Source: Deltaproteobacteria bacterium
GTDB lineage: Bacteria; Desulfobacterota; Desulfuromonadia; Geobacterales; Pseudopelobacteraceae
Assembly (NCBI GenBank): GCA_019162745.1
Contig: JAFLLC010000007.1
Location: forward strand, 1 to 41,064
Length of the DNA stretch: 41,064 nt
Direction of reading: 5' to 3'
Part shown: positions 30,091 to 37,985 of the stretch, one piece after another
How positions within the stretch are numbered: the stretch's first letter is position 1
Layout: each line of letters begins with the position of its first letter
Position numbers and translations under genes: made by a program
The notes under the pieces: model-generated
What the model was told of the DNA's origin: nothing
What the model saw: the letters and a program-made list of their open reading frames with translations, nothing else
Databases searched by the model: none

Positions 30091-31763
30091 CAGGCAGCTC
30101 CCAACATACGTGCAAGTGCAGTTGTTTCTCCGACAGGAGTGTCAGATAGGGTTTTTGCGGCAGTTGCAGCCTGATTCCAAGAAGGTGCCGCTTCCAAATA
30201 CTTCTGCTGTTGTGCTGCAGCAGCTTTTGCTTCCCTGATCCCCATGACCTCATCTTCCGATCGGAGCATGTTCGGCGGAGTGCCATGCATGTTGGCATAG
30301 CCATCAATGGTGTTATCCACGTTCAGCTTGTCGGCAGCATCGGTGAACCCGAGACTTAACAGATTACCCACGAATCCGACCACTCGCTCGACTGAGTTAG
30401 TGCCGATCAGCTTCTGAGCCTGAGCCATGATCGAGGTGTATTCAACCTTGATCGCCTGGCCTTCGAGTTCCTTCGGCGGACGTGGTATCTTACCCATGCG
30501 CATCATGATGTTGTACGTCCGGTCAATTGATGGATCGTACAGTTCGCCATTCATGCGCTCAAGGAAGGGGCCGAGGATCAGCAGTTTCTCCTGGTGGCGC
30601 TCGTCAACTTCCCGGGCGGTTACATTCGGATTGTCGCTATTGGCAAACATCAGCATCAGGTCTTCATAGTACGCACGCTTGATGCGGTACTCGATTTCCT
30701 TGATGTCCTGCCCGACGTACTGAATACCGCCGTGGTTGACTTCATAGGCAGGACGAAACCCGGCGTGCTGTTGTGCAGCCAGATTGTCGATGTAAGTTAC
30801 CCCGCCCGGCACCATGGAAGTCCCAGTGGTACGCAGCGTGGAATCTGCCAGCATCGGCGGGCGTGCGGCTTTGTCAATCAATTCCGCCTTGCGCTTCTCT
30901 TCGAGCTGCAGCTGCTTGACATCTCCCAGAGCCTGCATACCACAGGAATAACCGTAGACATCCTCAGCCTCAACATCCCATCGAGGTACCTGGAGCGGGA
31001 ATTCATCGTATCCGGACTCACGCAGCATCTTGTTGTTCTCGTTACTGCCGAGCTCGTAATAGACAGACCGGAATTTCTTGTCCTTGCTGTTGAGCTTGGT
31101 AACGTCACGATCAGCATTCGGCTCGATGAAGTGAACGACTTCGACAGTGGCCTCATACTTGTTGGTGTCATACAAATTCTTGACGGTAGTGGAAACATTG
31201 TCGATACCGAACTTCCTAACCAGATTACGCACGGTCATCGGAAATTCACGGCACCAGGTGTCTACCTTGCCCTTCTCATTCAGGGCGACCATGTAGGAGC
31301 CGACAGGGTAGGGATAACAGCGGATCGTCTCTTCATCGTCCTCTTCGATCAGTTGGGCGCCTGTTCCGTAGGAACCCAGAGCGCCGTAAACCATCGGGAG
31401 AGAGTTGTAGAAATTGGACTTGGTGAAGACCTCACGCATTGCTGATTCAACCTCGAACAACCAGGCTTTAACGGCAGCGGACTTCATGAACTGCTCACCA
31501 ACTGACAACTTGAACCAGGGACGAGCTGGAGAAGACGCGCCGGCCATCATGCCGGACTTGAATGTTCTCTGGCTTACGGTAGCGGTATTGTTGATAATTG
31601 AACCGTAAGACTTTGCACCCTTCGAGGTGACGGTGGTCAGGTATCGGGCAGTACGAGGGGAAATGAAAGAAGTGATCTCCGCCCAGTGGGGAAGGAACGA
31701 AGACCGCTCATTCTTCATCTGTGCTCTGCGGCACTCTAGTTTTTCGCGTAATGTTTCAGCCAT
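30090..31763 (-). CDS. Portal protein (head-to-tail connector, podovirus type)
   Basis: A 557-aa protein of the T7-like head-tail connector family (PF12236 type), normal in length. Diagnostic segments: WAEITSFISPRTARY at the start, FKSGMMAGASSPARPWF, LPMVYGALGSYGTG, REFPMTVRNLVRKFG, YGYSCGMQALGDVKQLQ, and ANVTAREV-like NVTAREVDERHQEKLLILGP in parts. It forms the twelve-fold DNA channel and is the docking site for terminase. AGGAG precedes the ATG. Confidence 0.92.
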   Translation of the reverse strand: MAETLREKLECRRAQMKNERSSFLPHWAEITSFISPRTARYLTTVTSKGAKSYGSIINNTATVSQRTFKSGMMAGASSPARPWFKLSVGEQFMKSAAVKAWLFEVESAMREVFTKSNFYNSLPMVYGALGSYGTGAQLIEEDDEETIRCYPYPVGSYMVALNEKGKVDTWCREFPMTVRNLVRKFGIDNVSTTVKNLYDTNKYEATVEVVHFIEPNADRDVTKLNSKDKKFRSVYYELGSNENNKMLRESGYDEFPLQVPRWDVEAEDVYGYSCGMQALGDVKQLQLEEKRKAELIDKAARPPMLADSTLRTTGTSMVPGGVTYIDNLAAQQHAGFRPAYEVNHGGIQYVGQDIKEIEYRIKRAYYEDLMLMFANSDNPNVTAREVDERHQEKLLILGPFLERMNGELYDPSIDRTYNIMMRMGKIPRPPKELEGQAIKVEYTSIMAQAQKLIGTNSVERVVGFVGNLLSLGFTDAADKLNVDNTIDGYANMHGTPPNMLRSEDEVMGIREAKAAAAQQQKYLEAAPSWNQAATAAKTLSDTPVGETTALARMLGAA

Positions 31764-31797
31764 AACTTCGCTCCTGTCGTCTCGACGGTGCTTTGAA

Positions 31798-32037
31798 CTA
31801 CGCGCCCAAAAGCGTCTTGGTTGTAGTCGGAGCCGTACCGGTTACACCGTTCGGGCCGGTCAGGATGGTGTTGCTTGCCGCGGATCGTCTCCGCATACGT
31901 TCGGCATCTCTCGACGCGGTTACTCCGGCATCCTGTTGTTCAGGTGGAGGCGGTGCAGCTGGAGGAAGTGAAGGAGCTCCGCCGCCACCGCATCCAAGAA
32001 CCGGCATCAACAATATGGAAAGGATAAATCGAAACAT
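31798..32037 (-). CDS. Small lipoprotein-like head protein
   Basis: A 79-aa protein between terL and portal. The start MFRFILSILLMPVLGC carries a lipobox (VLGC, Cys at 16), then Gly and Pro runs, a basic helix (RDAERMRRRSAASN), and ILTGPNGVTGTAPTTTKTLLGA. The last two-thirds look like small proteins that podoviruses encode at this position (helical Arg/Ala part ending in TxLTG and TLLG), which usually have no signal. GGAGGT lies five bases before the ATG, so the lipobox start is strongly supported. Confidence 0.72.
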   Translation of the reverse strand: MFRFILSILLMPVLGCGGGGAPSLPPAAPPPPEQQDAGVTASRDAERMRRRSAASNTILTGPNGVTGTAPTTTKTLLGA

Positions 32038-32038
32038 G

Positions 32039-33523
32039 TTACACCTCCGAATGTGGGTCGTAATCTACAACATGCTGACCAGCTCCGCCAAGCGCTCCAC
32101 GGATCTTCTTGTGGACAGGGAAAGCAAATGACAGGAGCAGTACATCGAATTTGCCCGGGGATCTGCCCAGGCGCTTCTTGATTTCCTTCTTGGACTCCAG
32201 CTGAACCTTGCCGTCTGTTCTTGGCACCGTCTCCGGACACAGGATATCGTCCCGCAGTTCAGGCAGCTCAGGGATTGCCCCGCCACCTTTGAGCCACTGT
32301 TTTAACTCGTTGGCCATCTGAGCACGTTTGTTTAGCATGCCCGGGTCAGATGATTCACCTGCAAACCAGACCAGTGTCCAGGTTCTTCCCCAGGTGCGTC
32401 CGGCGCTTACTATTCCGGTACCGTATCCGGCATCAACAAACACGGCGTCGGCCTGTTCTTCGTCCTCGATCTGCGCCAGAATGTTGGCAATCTCGATGTC
32501 ATTGTCATTCTTGGGGATCGTCCTCAGCAGTTTGAACGCCAGTCCCTGACGCAATCCGATTTCCAACAGGTCGTCGCCTTCCCAGGCCGGATCACAGGTC
32601 AGAATCTTCGGTGCGAAGTTATACTGATCCACGCGTAGATGACGACCATACGCAGCGTCCACGTCGGCCAGGTTAAAGAACTGCTTGGCGGACATATTGG
32701 GGAACAGACCGCGGACACGAACCTTCACAAAGTCCGAATCAATCCCGTAATCGTCAATCCACTCCTGGATCTGCTTCTGATCGGTAAGACGAGACGTACG
32801 GGAATCGATCTGCTGAGTGTGCCAACGATGCTTGTATCTGCCGAAACACTCCCGGAAACGTCCGGTGTTCCGTGTCGGGTTGCCGAATACCGCCCAGATA
32901 ATCTCTGTGCCAGCATCAGTCAGAGCCCCTTCGGATACCTCCCAGATACTGTCAGGGATCGAGGATCCTTCGTCAAAGATCAGGAGGATGCGCTTGCCCT
33001 GGTTATGGAGACCGGCGAAGGCCTCGGTGTTGTTCTCGCTCCAGGCCACCATATCAACGCGCCAGGTCTTCTCATGATCAGGCTGCACCGAGTAAAGAGC
33101 AGTCGCGGTAAAGGTAAACCAGTGCTTGACGATACAGAGGCGGTACCACTTCGCCACGTTCGCCCAGGTCTTGGTCTTCAGCTGGGTTTCAGTATTGGCT
33201 GTAACCACGCCCATGGTGTCCTCAAACGTAGACAGCGCCCACAGGATCAACCAGGCGACAAAGGCCGATTTGCCTATGCCGTGACCTGACGCGATAGCCT
33301 CACGGAGTATTACTCCAGTGCCGGCAGAGGGGTCTAAGAGTTTGCGGGCAATTTCCTTCAGTTCTGCAGTCTGCCACTCGTCCGGACCGGCGAAATCAGC
33401 GAGTTCACCATGACCCCAGTCAAACGAGTAGAGCACCCAGGCGTAAGGGTCTTTCGACATCGACGCCATGTCCTCAATCAGCTGCAGTTCCGACTGATCT
33501 TCTATGCCCAGCTCATTTACCAT
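32039..33523 (-). CDS. terL: Terminase large subunit
   Basis: A 494-aa packaging motor and nuclease. ATPase: Walker A GHGIGKS (80-86), Walker B LLIFDE (D184, E185), coupling motif near GNPTRNTG (214-221). Nuclease: acidic residues D311 (TCDPAWEG), D364 (VFVDAGYGTG) and D460 (GKFDVLLLSF). The TGTG after the second Asp is usual. It overlaps the small subunit gene by 11 bp. The packaging mode (cos or pac) cannot be told from this alone. Confidence 0.93.
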   Translation of the reverse strand: MVNELGIEDQSELQLIEDMASMSKDPYAWVLYSFDWGHGELADFAGPDEWQTAELKEIARKLLDPSAGTGVILREAIASGHGIGKSAFVAWLILWALSTFEDTMGVVTANTETQLKTKTWANVAKWYRLCIVKHWFTFTATALYSVQPDHEKTWRVDMVAWSENNTEAFAGLHNQGKRILLIFDEGSSIPDSIWEVSEGALTDAGTEIIWAVFGNPTRNTGRFRECFGRYKHRWHTQQIDSRTSRLTDQKQIQEWIDDYGIDSDFVKVRVRGLFPNMSAKQFFNLADVDAAYGRHLRVDQYNFAPKILTCDPAWEGDDLLEIGLRQGLAFKLLRTIPKNDNDIEIANILAQIEDEEQADAVFVDAGYGTGIVSAGRTWGRTWTLVWFAGESSDPGMLNKRAQMANELKQWLKGGGAIPELPELRDDILCPETVPRTDGKVQLESKKEIKKRLGRSPGKFDVLLLSFAFPVHKKIRGALGGAGQHVVDYDPHSEV

Positions 33524-34007
33524 TGGCCCGGTCCCGTGCAGCTTTGATGCGTTCTGCCAGATTGAGAGTCCCTGACACTTCGATCTTGTCCGTGAACAGC
33601 TTGAGATGCCTTCCGATCAGCTCTGAGCATCCCTTTACATCGATGATCTTGTATTCCTCGAAAACGCCATCCTTGTACTTGACGCCAACGATTGCAGCGG
33701 CCGTGTCATCATCCAGTTCGTGAGGTTTCTTGATCGTACCGTCATCGTGATACAGCCGCCTGATATCGAACTCCTGACCACGCATCAGTTTAAGGAGCGT
33801 CTTGTCTGCTTTCACTTCCAGGCGTTTGAACTGCTTCTCCCGTTCCTTGGCTATGGCCTCTTGGACTGAAGTTTTCTGAAGGAGTTGATATCCCTGGACC
33901 TCAGCAGTCTTTGCACTGTATCCCGCCCTGATCGCCGCCTGTTTCGCATTGCTGTCAATCACGTATTCCTTGACGAACAGCGGCTGTTTTCCTTTCAGGC
34001 CGATCAT
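33513..34007 (-). CDS. terS: Terminase small subunit
   Basis: A 164-aa protein of the Terminase_2 family: KQPLFVKEYVIDSNAKQAA followed by IRAGYSAKTAEVQGYQLL is the typical DNA-binding HTH at about 5-42; the central helix and LNLAERIKAARDRA end fit oligomerisation and TerL contact. The ATG at 34007 (or TTG at 34016) has no ribosome site next to it; instead a terminator hairpin ends eight bases upstream. GGGAGG lies on the far side of that hairpin and could be brought close when the hairpin folds. Confidence 0.9.
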   Translation of the reverse strand: MIGLKGKQPLFVKEYVIDSNAKQAAIRAGYSAKTAEVQGYQLLQKTSVQEAIAKEREKQFKRLEVKADKTLLKLMRGQEFDIRRLYHDDGTIKKPHELDDDTAAAIVGVKYKDGVFEEYKIIDVKGCSELIGRHLKLFTDKIEVSGTLNLAERIKAARDRANGK

Positions 34008-34014
34008 AAACGAC

Positions 34015-34045
34015 AAAAAGGCCCGGAGCGTTTAACGCCTGGGCC
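34015..34045 (-). terminator. Intrinsic terminator directly before terS
   Basis: On the minus strand GGCCCAGGCG, loop TTAAA, then CGCTCCGGGCC (one bulge, one G-T pair) and TTTTT. It is a strong rho-independent terminator by form. It ends eight bases before the terS ATG, so RNA for the late genes must read through it. Confidence 0.7.
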
Positions 34046-34093
34046 TCCCGTGTTATGTGAGTTTGTCGATAGCATGGCGCTACCAGTATCAGT

Positions 34094-34122
34094 ATTTTCT
34101 AAATCAGTCGAATCAGTTTCAA
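34094..34122 (-). promoter_or_regulatory. Candidate late promoter
   Basis: On the minus strand TTGAAA (34122-34117) and GAAAAT (34099-34094) are 17 bp apart. Transcripts would begin about 40 bases before the terminator at 34045. Weak -10, so only a candidate. Confidence 0.3.
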
Positions 34123-34293
34123 TCAATCCCTGAGGTAGTCCTCAGTGTGGAAAGAGCAGACGCCCTCTGAAAGTTCTGCCCTCGTGCAATCAACGGTCAC
34201 GGATACATTAGGATGACAATTGTTATTCAGGAACTCGATTACGGGACGGGTTACGGTTTCAAATTCTTTTCGCTGTTCTGGTGTAAGTACCAT
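34123..34293 (-). CDS. Small protein upstream of the late operon, 56 aa
   Basis: Unrecognised. It begins MVLTPEQRKEFETVTRPVI, a helical segment common in small phage proteins of unknown role, then NNNCHPNVSVTVDCTRAEL as likely beta strands and an acidic end. It has three cysteines and two histidines. The ATG at 34293 is chosen for its GGAGG site; a GTG or ATG further up would be unsupported. It lies alone between the candidate origin and the late promoter. A late-gene regulator is possible by position, not by sequence. Confidence 0.6.
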   Translation of the reverse strand: MVLTPEQRKEFETVTRPVIEFLNNNCHPNVSVTVDCTRAELSEGVCSFHTEDYLRD

Positions 34294-34549
34294 TGGTTCC
34301 TCCGTTGCGATTTTTGTCACTGGTAATAACCAGCGGTAGGATCAAAAAAGTTGATCAGCCTTGTTGTGTTGTTTTAAACACAGTAACGTCCAACACGGTT
34401 ACTGACACAAAACACATCCCCCTAAAGGGGGAGATGTATGTGTGTGTCATTCGTAACGGAAAACACGACACGCACAAATAATGCTTTTGTGTTTTGTGTC
34501 GTTAGTAACACACAGCACGAATTATGTATTTTGTGTTGTGTGTGTCGCA
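34294..34549. other. Non-coding region with phased repeats: candidate replication origin
   Basis: This 256-bp gap has no convincing gene. It holds GTGTCATTCGTAAC (34444-34457) and GTGTCGTTAGTAAC (34496-34509), exactly 52 bp apart, plus an inverted relative at 34398-34408. A 13-bp inverted repeat GACACAAAACACA pairs 34404-34416 with 34488-34500; CAGTAAC/GTTACTG is at 34381-34404. It lies directly after the primase-helicase gene. These fit initiator binding sites, but promoter or terminator roles are possible too. Confidence 0.5.
34414..34437 (-). terminator. Hairpin in the origin-like region, possible terminator
   Basis: CCCCC and GGGGG pair around TAAA, extended by ACAT/ATGT with a 2-base bulge. 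On the minus strand GTTTTGTGT follows, a weak T-tract. It could end the replication-operon transcript. Confidence 0.4.
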
Positions 34550-36580
34550 TCATACCAACCCCTTGAACATATCTTTCGTTACCTCTTTTTGATCTGAGAT
34601 CGGAATCCAAAATTTTTCTTCTTGTTCAACCTCTCCGGCCTCGACCATCTTCCATGCTTCCCCGCCGTCCTTACGCAGCAGAGCCGCCCTGATAGCCCTT
34701 GGAGACTTATCTTGGAACATGGCAGCGAAACAGTTAACCCACGTATCAAGCATGCATTTGCCGCCGATACCGTCTATGACCACAGCTTCCTGTAGAGCCA
34801 GACGTGCAGCTTTCCTGTACTGAGTTTCCGCCCTTGCAGTCTTCGGATTAAACTCCAGATCATAAGTCAGCACGCAGCTGGCATCCCGTTTACCCTCTCC
34901 GTACTTGACCGGCTGCAGCTCGAACTTGATCGGCGGGTGCGGTTCCATGTCCTTGGTCTTCGTCCATTCGATAGTACGATCCTTCGTGATCAACATCTCC
35001 ACGTCCATGGCGCCCTTGATTGCTGACGATCCACGGGCACGCTTACTGGCAGTGTCGGAATGCCCGGTGTGATGAACGATCAGAACGACGCAGTTGTATT
35101 TTGTCTGCAGCCGGTCGCACTCATCAATAAAGGATCCAACGTCCTTGGAACTGTTCTCGTCTGCATCACCCGGGAGGGCCCTGGCCATGGTATCGATAAC
35201 AATGATCTCCGGCGGCCCGGTCTGTTCCAACATGTGATCGATTTCAATCACCATGTCTCGCACTGACTCCGGACTGAAATCGATGCGCGCAGCCGACATC
35301 ATGAATCGGCCATAAGGAACGGTGGTCTTGTGGTGCGTCTCCCATGCTTTCAACCGGCGCGGTATAGCATGCCTGCCCTCACCGCAGACATAGAACACTG
35401 AGCCCTGCTTGACCTGTTTACCAAGCCACTTCTTGCCGCAAGCAATATGAAAAATCATGTCCAGGACGAAGAAGGATTTACCACCTCCGGAAGGTCCGAA
35501 CACCATACCTGTACAAGGTGTCTCGATAACATCTTCCACCAGGAACTGAGGCTCTATCAGCTGCAGCGTCTTGATGTCCACAAACACCTGGGAACGTTTG
35601 CCGGCCATCAGGAGTTCACGGGCAGCCTTGCCCCCGTGCTGAATAGCGTAATCGTTCCAGTCTCCCTTCTGTCCGACAGGAAAGGGCGGGGCTATGATCG
35701 TTCCGCGGCCTACCTGTTTGACGGCAGCGGTTGCCGCCTTGATACCGGGGTTTTCGTCGGTATCCGGCTTCTGGTCATTGTCGGCCGCAAACACCAGATG
35801 TGACGACGGGAACATGGCGCCGATCTTTTCGCCCACCGTGGCCAGGTTGCCGGCCGATACTGCCATGACTGCCGTTTTGCCTGTGGCCATTGCCACTGTC
35901 TGCGCTGTGGCGTACCCCTCGCAGATATAAACCGTGTCTCGCTCCCCGCCGATAATGTAAAAATTACCGGACAACTTGCCGCAGTAGTTCAATTTCTTGC
36001 CGCCCTCGGCATCGATGCGCTGCACGCTCCACAGCACGCCATGCTCATCGTAGAGCGGTACCAGGATGTTGCCGGTCGGCTGATGCAACCTGATACCGTT
36101 GTCAGCGTTGACACCTTTCTTGATCAGGTATGGATGATTGTGCGGACAAGACTCGGACTCCACCCATAACCCCAGGGCGATCTTCTGTCCGGCCTCATAA
36201 CGCTCCTGGGGAGATTGTTGCGGGATGATTGGTGCCGGCCGACAGTCGGTAGAGCCACAGGAAAGAAAATCCTGCAGCCGACGTGCAGCTTCCGACATGG
36301 AGACATCTTCAATCTGTGCAACCAGGTCTATGATATCGCCCCAGGCCTCTCCGGATCCGAAGTCCGAACCGACGCCAGTACGGATGTTAGTGGAGCACGA
36401 CGAACCAGCTCCGCCATACTTGGTGGCGCAGACATACTCACCTTGAACAACACGACCATCCGGCAGATAGTGTTCAAGTATGGCGGTGATATTGCCGTTG
36501 CAGATCGCCTTGACTGACGCAAAGTCAATTTCTTTATGCTCCGGTTCATCGTTGCCCCATTGATTGAAATCTATCTTCAT
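34550..36580 (-). CDS. Toprim primase / RepA-like helicase
   Basis: A 676-aa replication protein. The N-terminal 110 residues (EHYLPDGRVVQGEYVCATKY, in parts) resemble a primase zinc-type or primase-helper domain, though with only some of the cysteines. A Toprim domain follows at about 215-320 (VYICEGYATAQTV with E221; FAADND at 265-269). A RecA-fold ATPase begins at about 350: Walker A GPSGGGKS (362-369), Walker B IIVIDTMARA, and VLIVHHTGH. It should unwind and prime phage DNA. Ends at the candidate origin. The start overlaps the nuclease stop (ATGA). Confidence 0.88.
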   Translation of the reverse strand: MKIDFNQWGNDEPEHKEIDFASVKAICNGNITAILEHYLPDGRVVQGEYVCATKYGGAGSSCSTNIRTGVGSDFGSGEAWGDIIDLVAQIEDVSMSEAARRLQDFLSCGSTDCRPAPIIPQQSPQERYEAGQKIALGLWVESESCPHNHPYLIKKGVNADNGIRLHQPTGNILVPLYDEHGVLWSVQRIDAEGGKKLNYCGKLSGNFYIIGGERDTVYICEGYATAQTVAMATGKTAVMAVSAGNLATVGEKIGAMFPSSHLVFAADNDQKPDTDENPGIKAATAAVKQVGRGTIIAPPFPVGQKGDWNDYAIQHGGKAARELLMAGKRSQVFVDIKTLQLIEPQFLVEDVIETPCTGMVFGPSGGGKSFFVLDMIFHIACGKKWLGKQVKQGSVFYVCGEGRHAIPRRLKAWETHHKTTVPYGRFMMSAARIDFSPESVRDMVIEIDHMLEQTGPPEIIVIDTMARALPGDADENSSKDVGSFIDECDRLQTKYNCVVLIVHHTGHSDTASKRARGSSAIKGAMDVEMLITKDRTIEWTKTKDMEPHPPIKFELQPVKYGEGKRDASCVLTYDLEFNPKTARAETQYRKAARLALQEAVVIDGIGGKCMLDTWVNCFAAMFQDKSPRAIRAALLRKDGGEAWKMVEAGEVEQEEKFWIPISDQKEVTKDMFKGLV

Positions 36581-37305
36581 GAGGCACCCCAGCAGCTGGA
36601 AGAAAAATCACACCACTTGCAGATATAATACGACTTGTCCTGAGTGCAGCGCGGGACCATTTCCCCGGCATCTGTAGATTGAATCACACGGGAAACCTTG
36701 CCGAGTGCATCCAGGGCGTCCACCGGCACATACGGAATTATTTCGTGATAGATATCCATCGTGTCCGCATTGGTGGCCATGAAGTGGCAGCGCTTCAGCC
36801 CGAGGTAGTGCATATAGATCTGTGTCTGGACATAGTAAGTTGAAGAGTAATTCTTCAATTTGTCGGTTTCCAACTTCTTCCAGCTTTTGGCCCCCAGACA
36901 CTTGTGCTCCCACAGTGCCGGCAGATCGACCGGACAGAGAGCGTCCGGGTGTTTCCACCCGGTAATGATGCCGTCAACATGCCCGGCGAACTGATCGTTA
37001 AAATCAGTAAAACCTTTTTGATTGCTGCCACGCCCGAAGATGAATCCGGCATCTTTCAGCCACTGCCGGGCTCGTTCCTCATAGAGATTGCCGCGGTCGA
37101 ATATCCGCAGTATTCGCTTTGGGAATTCCTTCCGTGATACCTGGCCACGAGCCGCCATCAGATGATACTGAACGTGACGCTCGCAGACGTGGCCCACAAT
37201 TGAAGCGCCCAGATATTTACGGTCTTGATTGTCTGACACCGTTGCTATGTCGATCAGATAGTTGATTCTGTCTGTCAGTGCAGACCTGGAATTAAAATCA
37301 AGCAT
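36577..37305 (-). CDS. Cas4/RecB-like PD-(D/E)XK nuclease with Fe-S ligands
   Basis: A 242-aa nuclease. Core residues: D111 (GHVDGI), E133 and K135 (LWEHK), and Q160/Q162 in motif QTQIYMH. Four cysteines sit where Cas4 and AddB hold a 4Fe-4S cluster: C41 before the first helix, and C229, C232, C238 (CKWCDFSSSC) at the end. It would act as a DNA exonuclease in recombination with the Sak4-like ATPase and ssDNA-binding protein. The ATG at 37305 has AGGTGG and gives the MLDFNSRS start; it overlaps the previous gene by 8 bp. Confidence 0.85.
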   Translation of the reverse strand: MLDFNSRSALTDRINYLIDIATVSDNQDRKYLGASIVGHVCERHVQYHLMAARGQVSRKEFPKRILRIFDRGNLYEERARQWLKDAGFIFGRGSNQKGFTDFNDQFAGHVDGIITGWKHPDALCPVDLPALWEHKCLGAKSWKKLETDKLKNYSSTYYVQTQIYMHYLGLKRCHFMATNADTMDIYHEIIPYVPVDALDALGKVSRVIQSTDAGEMVPRCTQDKSYYICKWCDFSSSCWGAS

Positions 37306-37627
37306 GTGCACCACCTGATAGACCTTCCTGCATGGCCTTGATTGCTCCGTTCCAGGCACATACCCCGACTTCCACCAGGTGCTCGTCCAAAGGCGCAGCA
37401 TTCAACTGTGCCAATTCCTTCACGGCCTCTTCCACTTTCTTTATTCTCCTGACCAATGTGGCGTGAGGCGGCAGCTGCTCCTCAACAGATATCAGCATAG
37501 AGATTGTCAAAGCTGACAGCAGCGTGACCACCTGGGCCTGCCCGATCTCCGGCATGATCACCGGCGCCGGAACATGTTCAATATATCGTGTGGCCTTTCC
37601 TACCTGTATTTTTTTGTAGAGCTTCAT
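37298..37627 (-). CDS. Early protein of unknown function, 109 aa
   Basis: Unrecognised. A basic start (MKLYKKIQVGKATRYIEHVP) is followed by a hydrophobic but probably soluble helix (QVVTLLSALTISMLISVEEQL), a helix with RRIKKVEEAVKELAQL, and an amphipathic end. GAGGG precedes the ATG. It overlaps the nuclease gene by 8 bp and may be its partner, by position only. Confidence 0.6.
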   Translation of the reverse strand: MKLYKKIQVGKATRYIEHVPAPVIMPEIGQAQVVTLLSALTISMLISVEEQLPPHATLVRRIKKVEEAVKELAQLNAAPLDEHLVEVGVCAWNGAIKAMQEGLSGGAHA

Positions 37628-37640
37628 GTGGTGCCCTCTC

Positions 37641-37985
37641 TTAGAATGGAATCAATTTGTTGATATACGCTTCTTCAGTCATCAGTCTGCTGCACAGATA
37701 CTTCTTTGCCACTTCCCATGGCGCGTTGAGCTCGATCAATGTTTCAGAGATGCTTTGTCCGTCATTTGTCCACCAGTGGTATTTTGGATGTGAGTCAAAA
37801 CCTATAATAAGCGTGCCGTCTATTATAGATGGTTGACTCCATCCCTCCGGAGGCACGCTATCGTCTGGGTTCGAGAACACCGCTGACACCATCAGCAGTA
37901 TTTCCGTCTTGGTCATATCCATGAACGACTTATTCAAAATGCCATACTCATTCAGCCGTTCAGCCAGGACAGGGAGATTGATCAT
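37641..37985 (-). CDS. Early protein of unknown function, 114 aa
   Basis: Unrecognised. Begins MINLPVLAERLNEYGIL, has MTKTEILLMVSAVFS as a helix, and a WTNDGQ segment in the second half. AGGAGG precedes the ATG, which overlaps the HNH gene stop (ATGA). No membrane segment or known motif. Confidence 0.6.
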   Translation of the reverse strand: MINLPVLAERLNEYGILNKSFMDMTKTEILLMVSAVFSNPDDSVPPEGWSQPSIIDGTLIIGFDSHPKYHWWTNDGQSISETLIELNAPWEVAKKYLCSRLMTEEAYINKLIPF

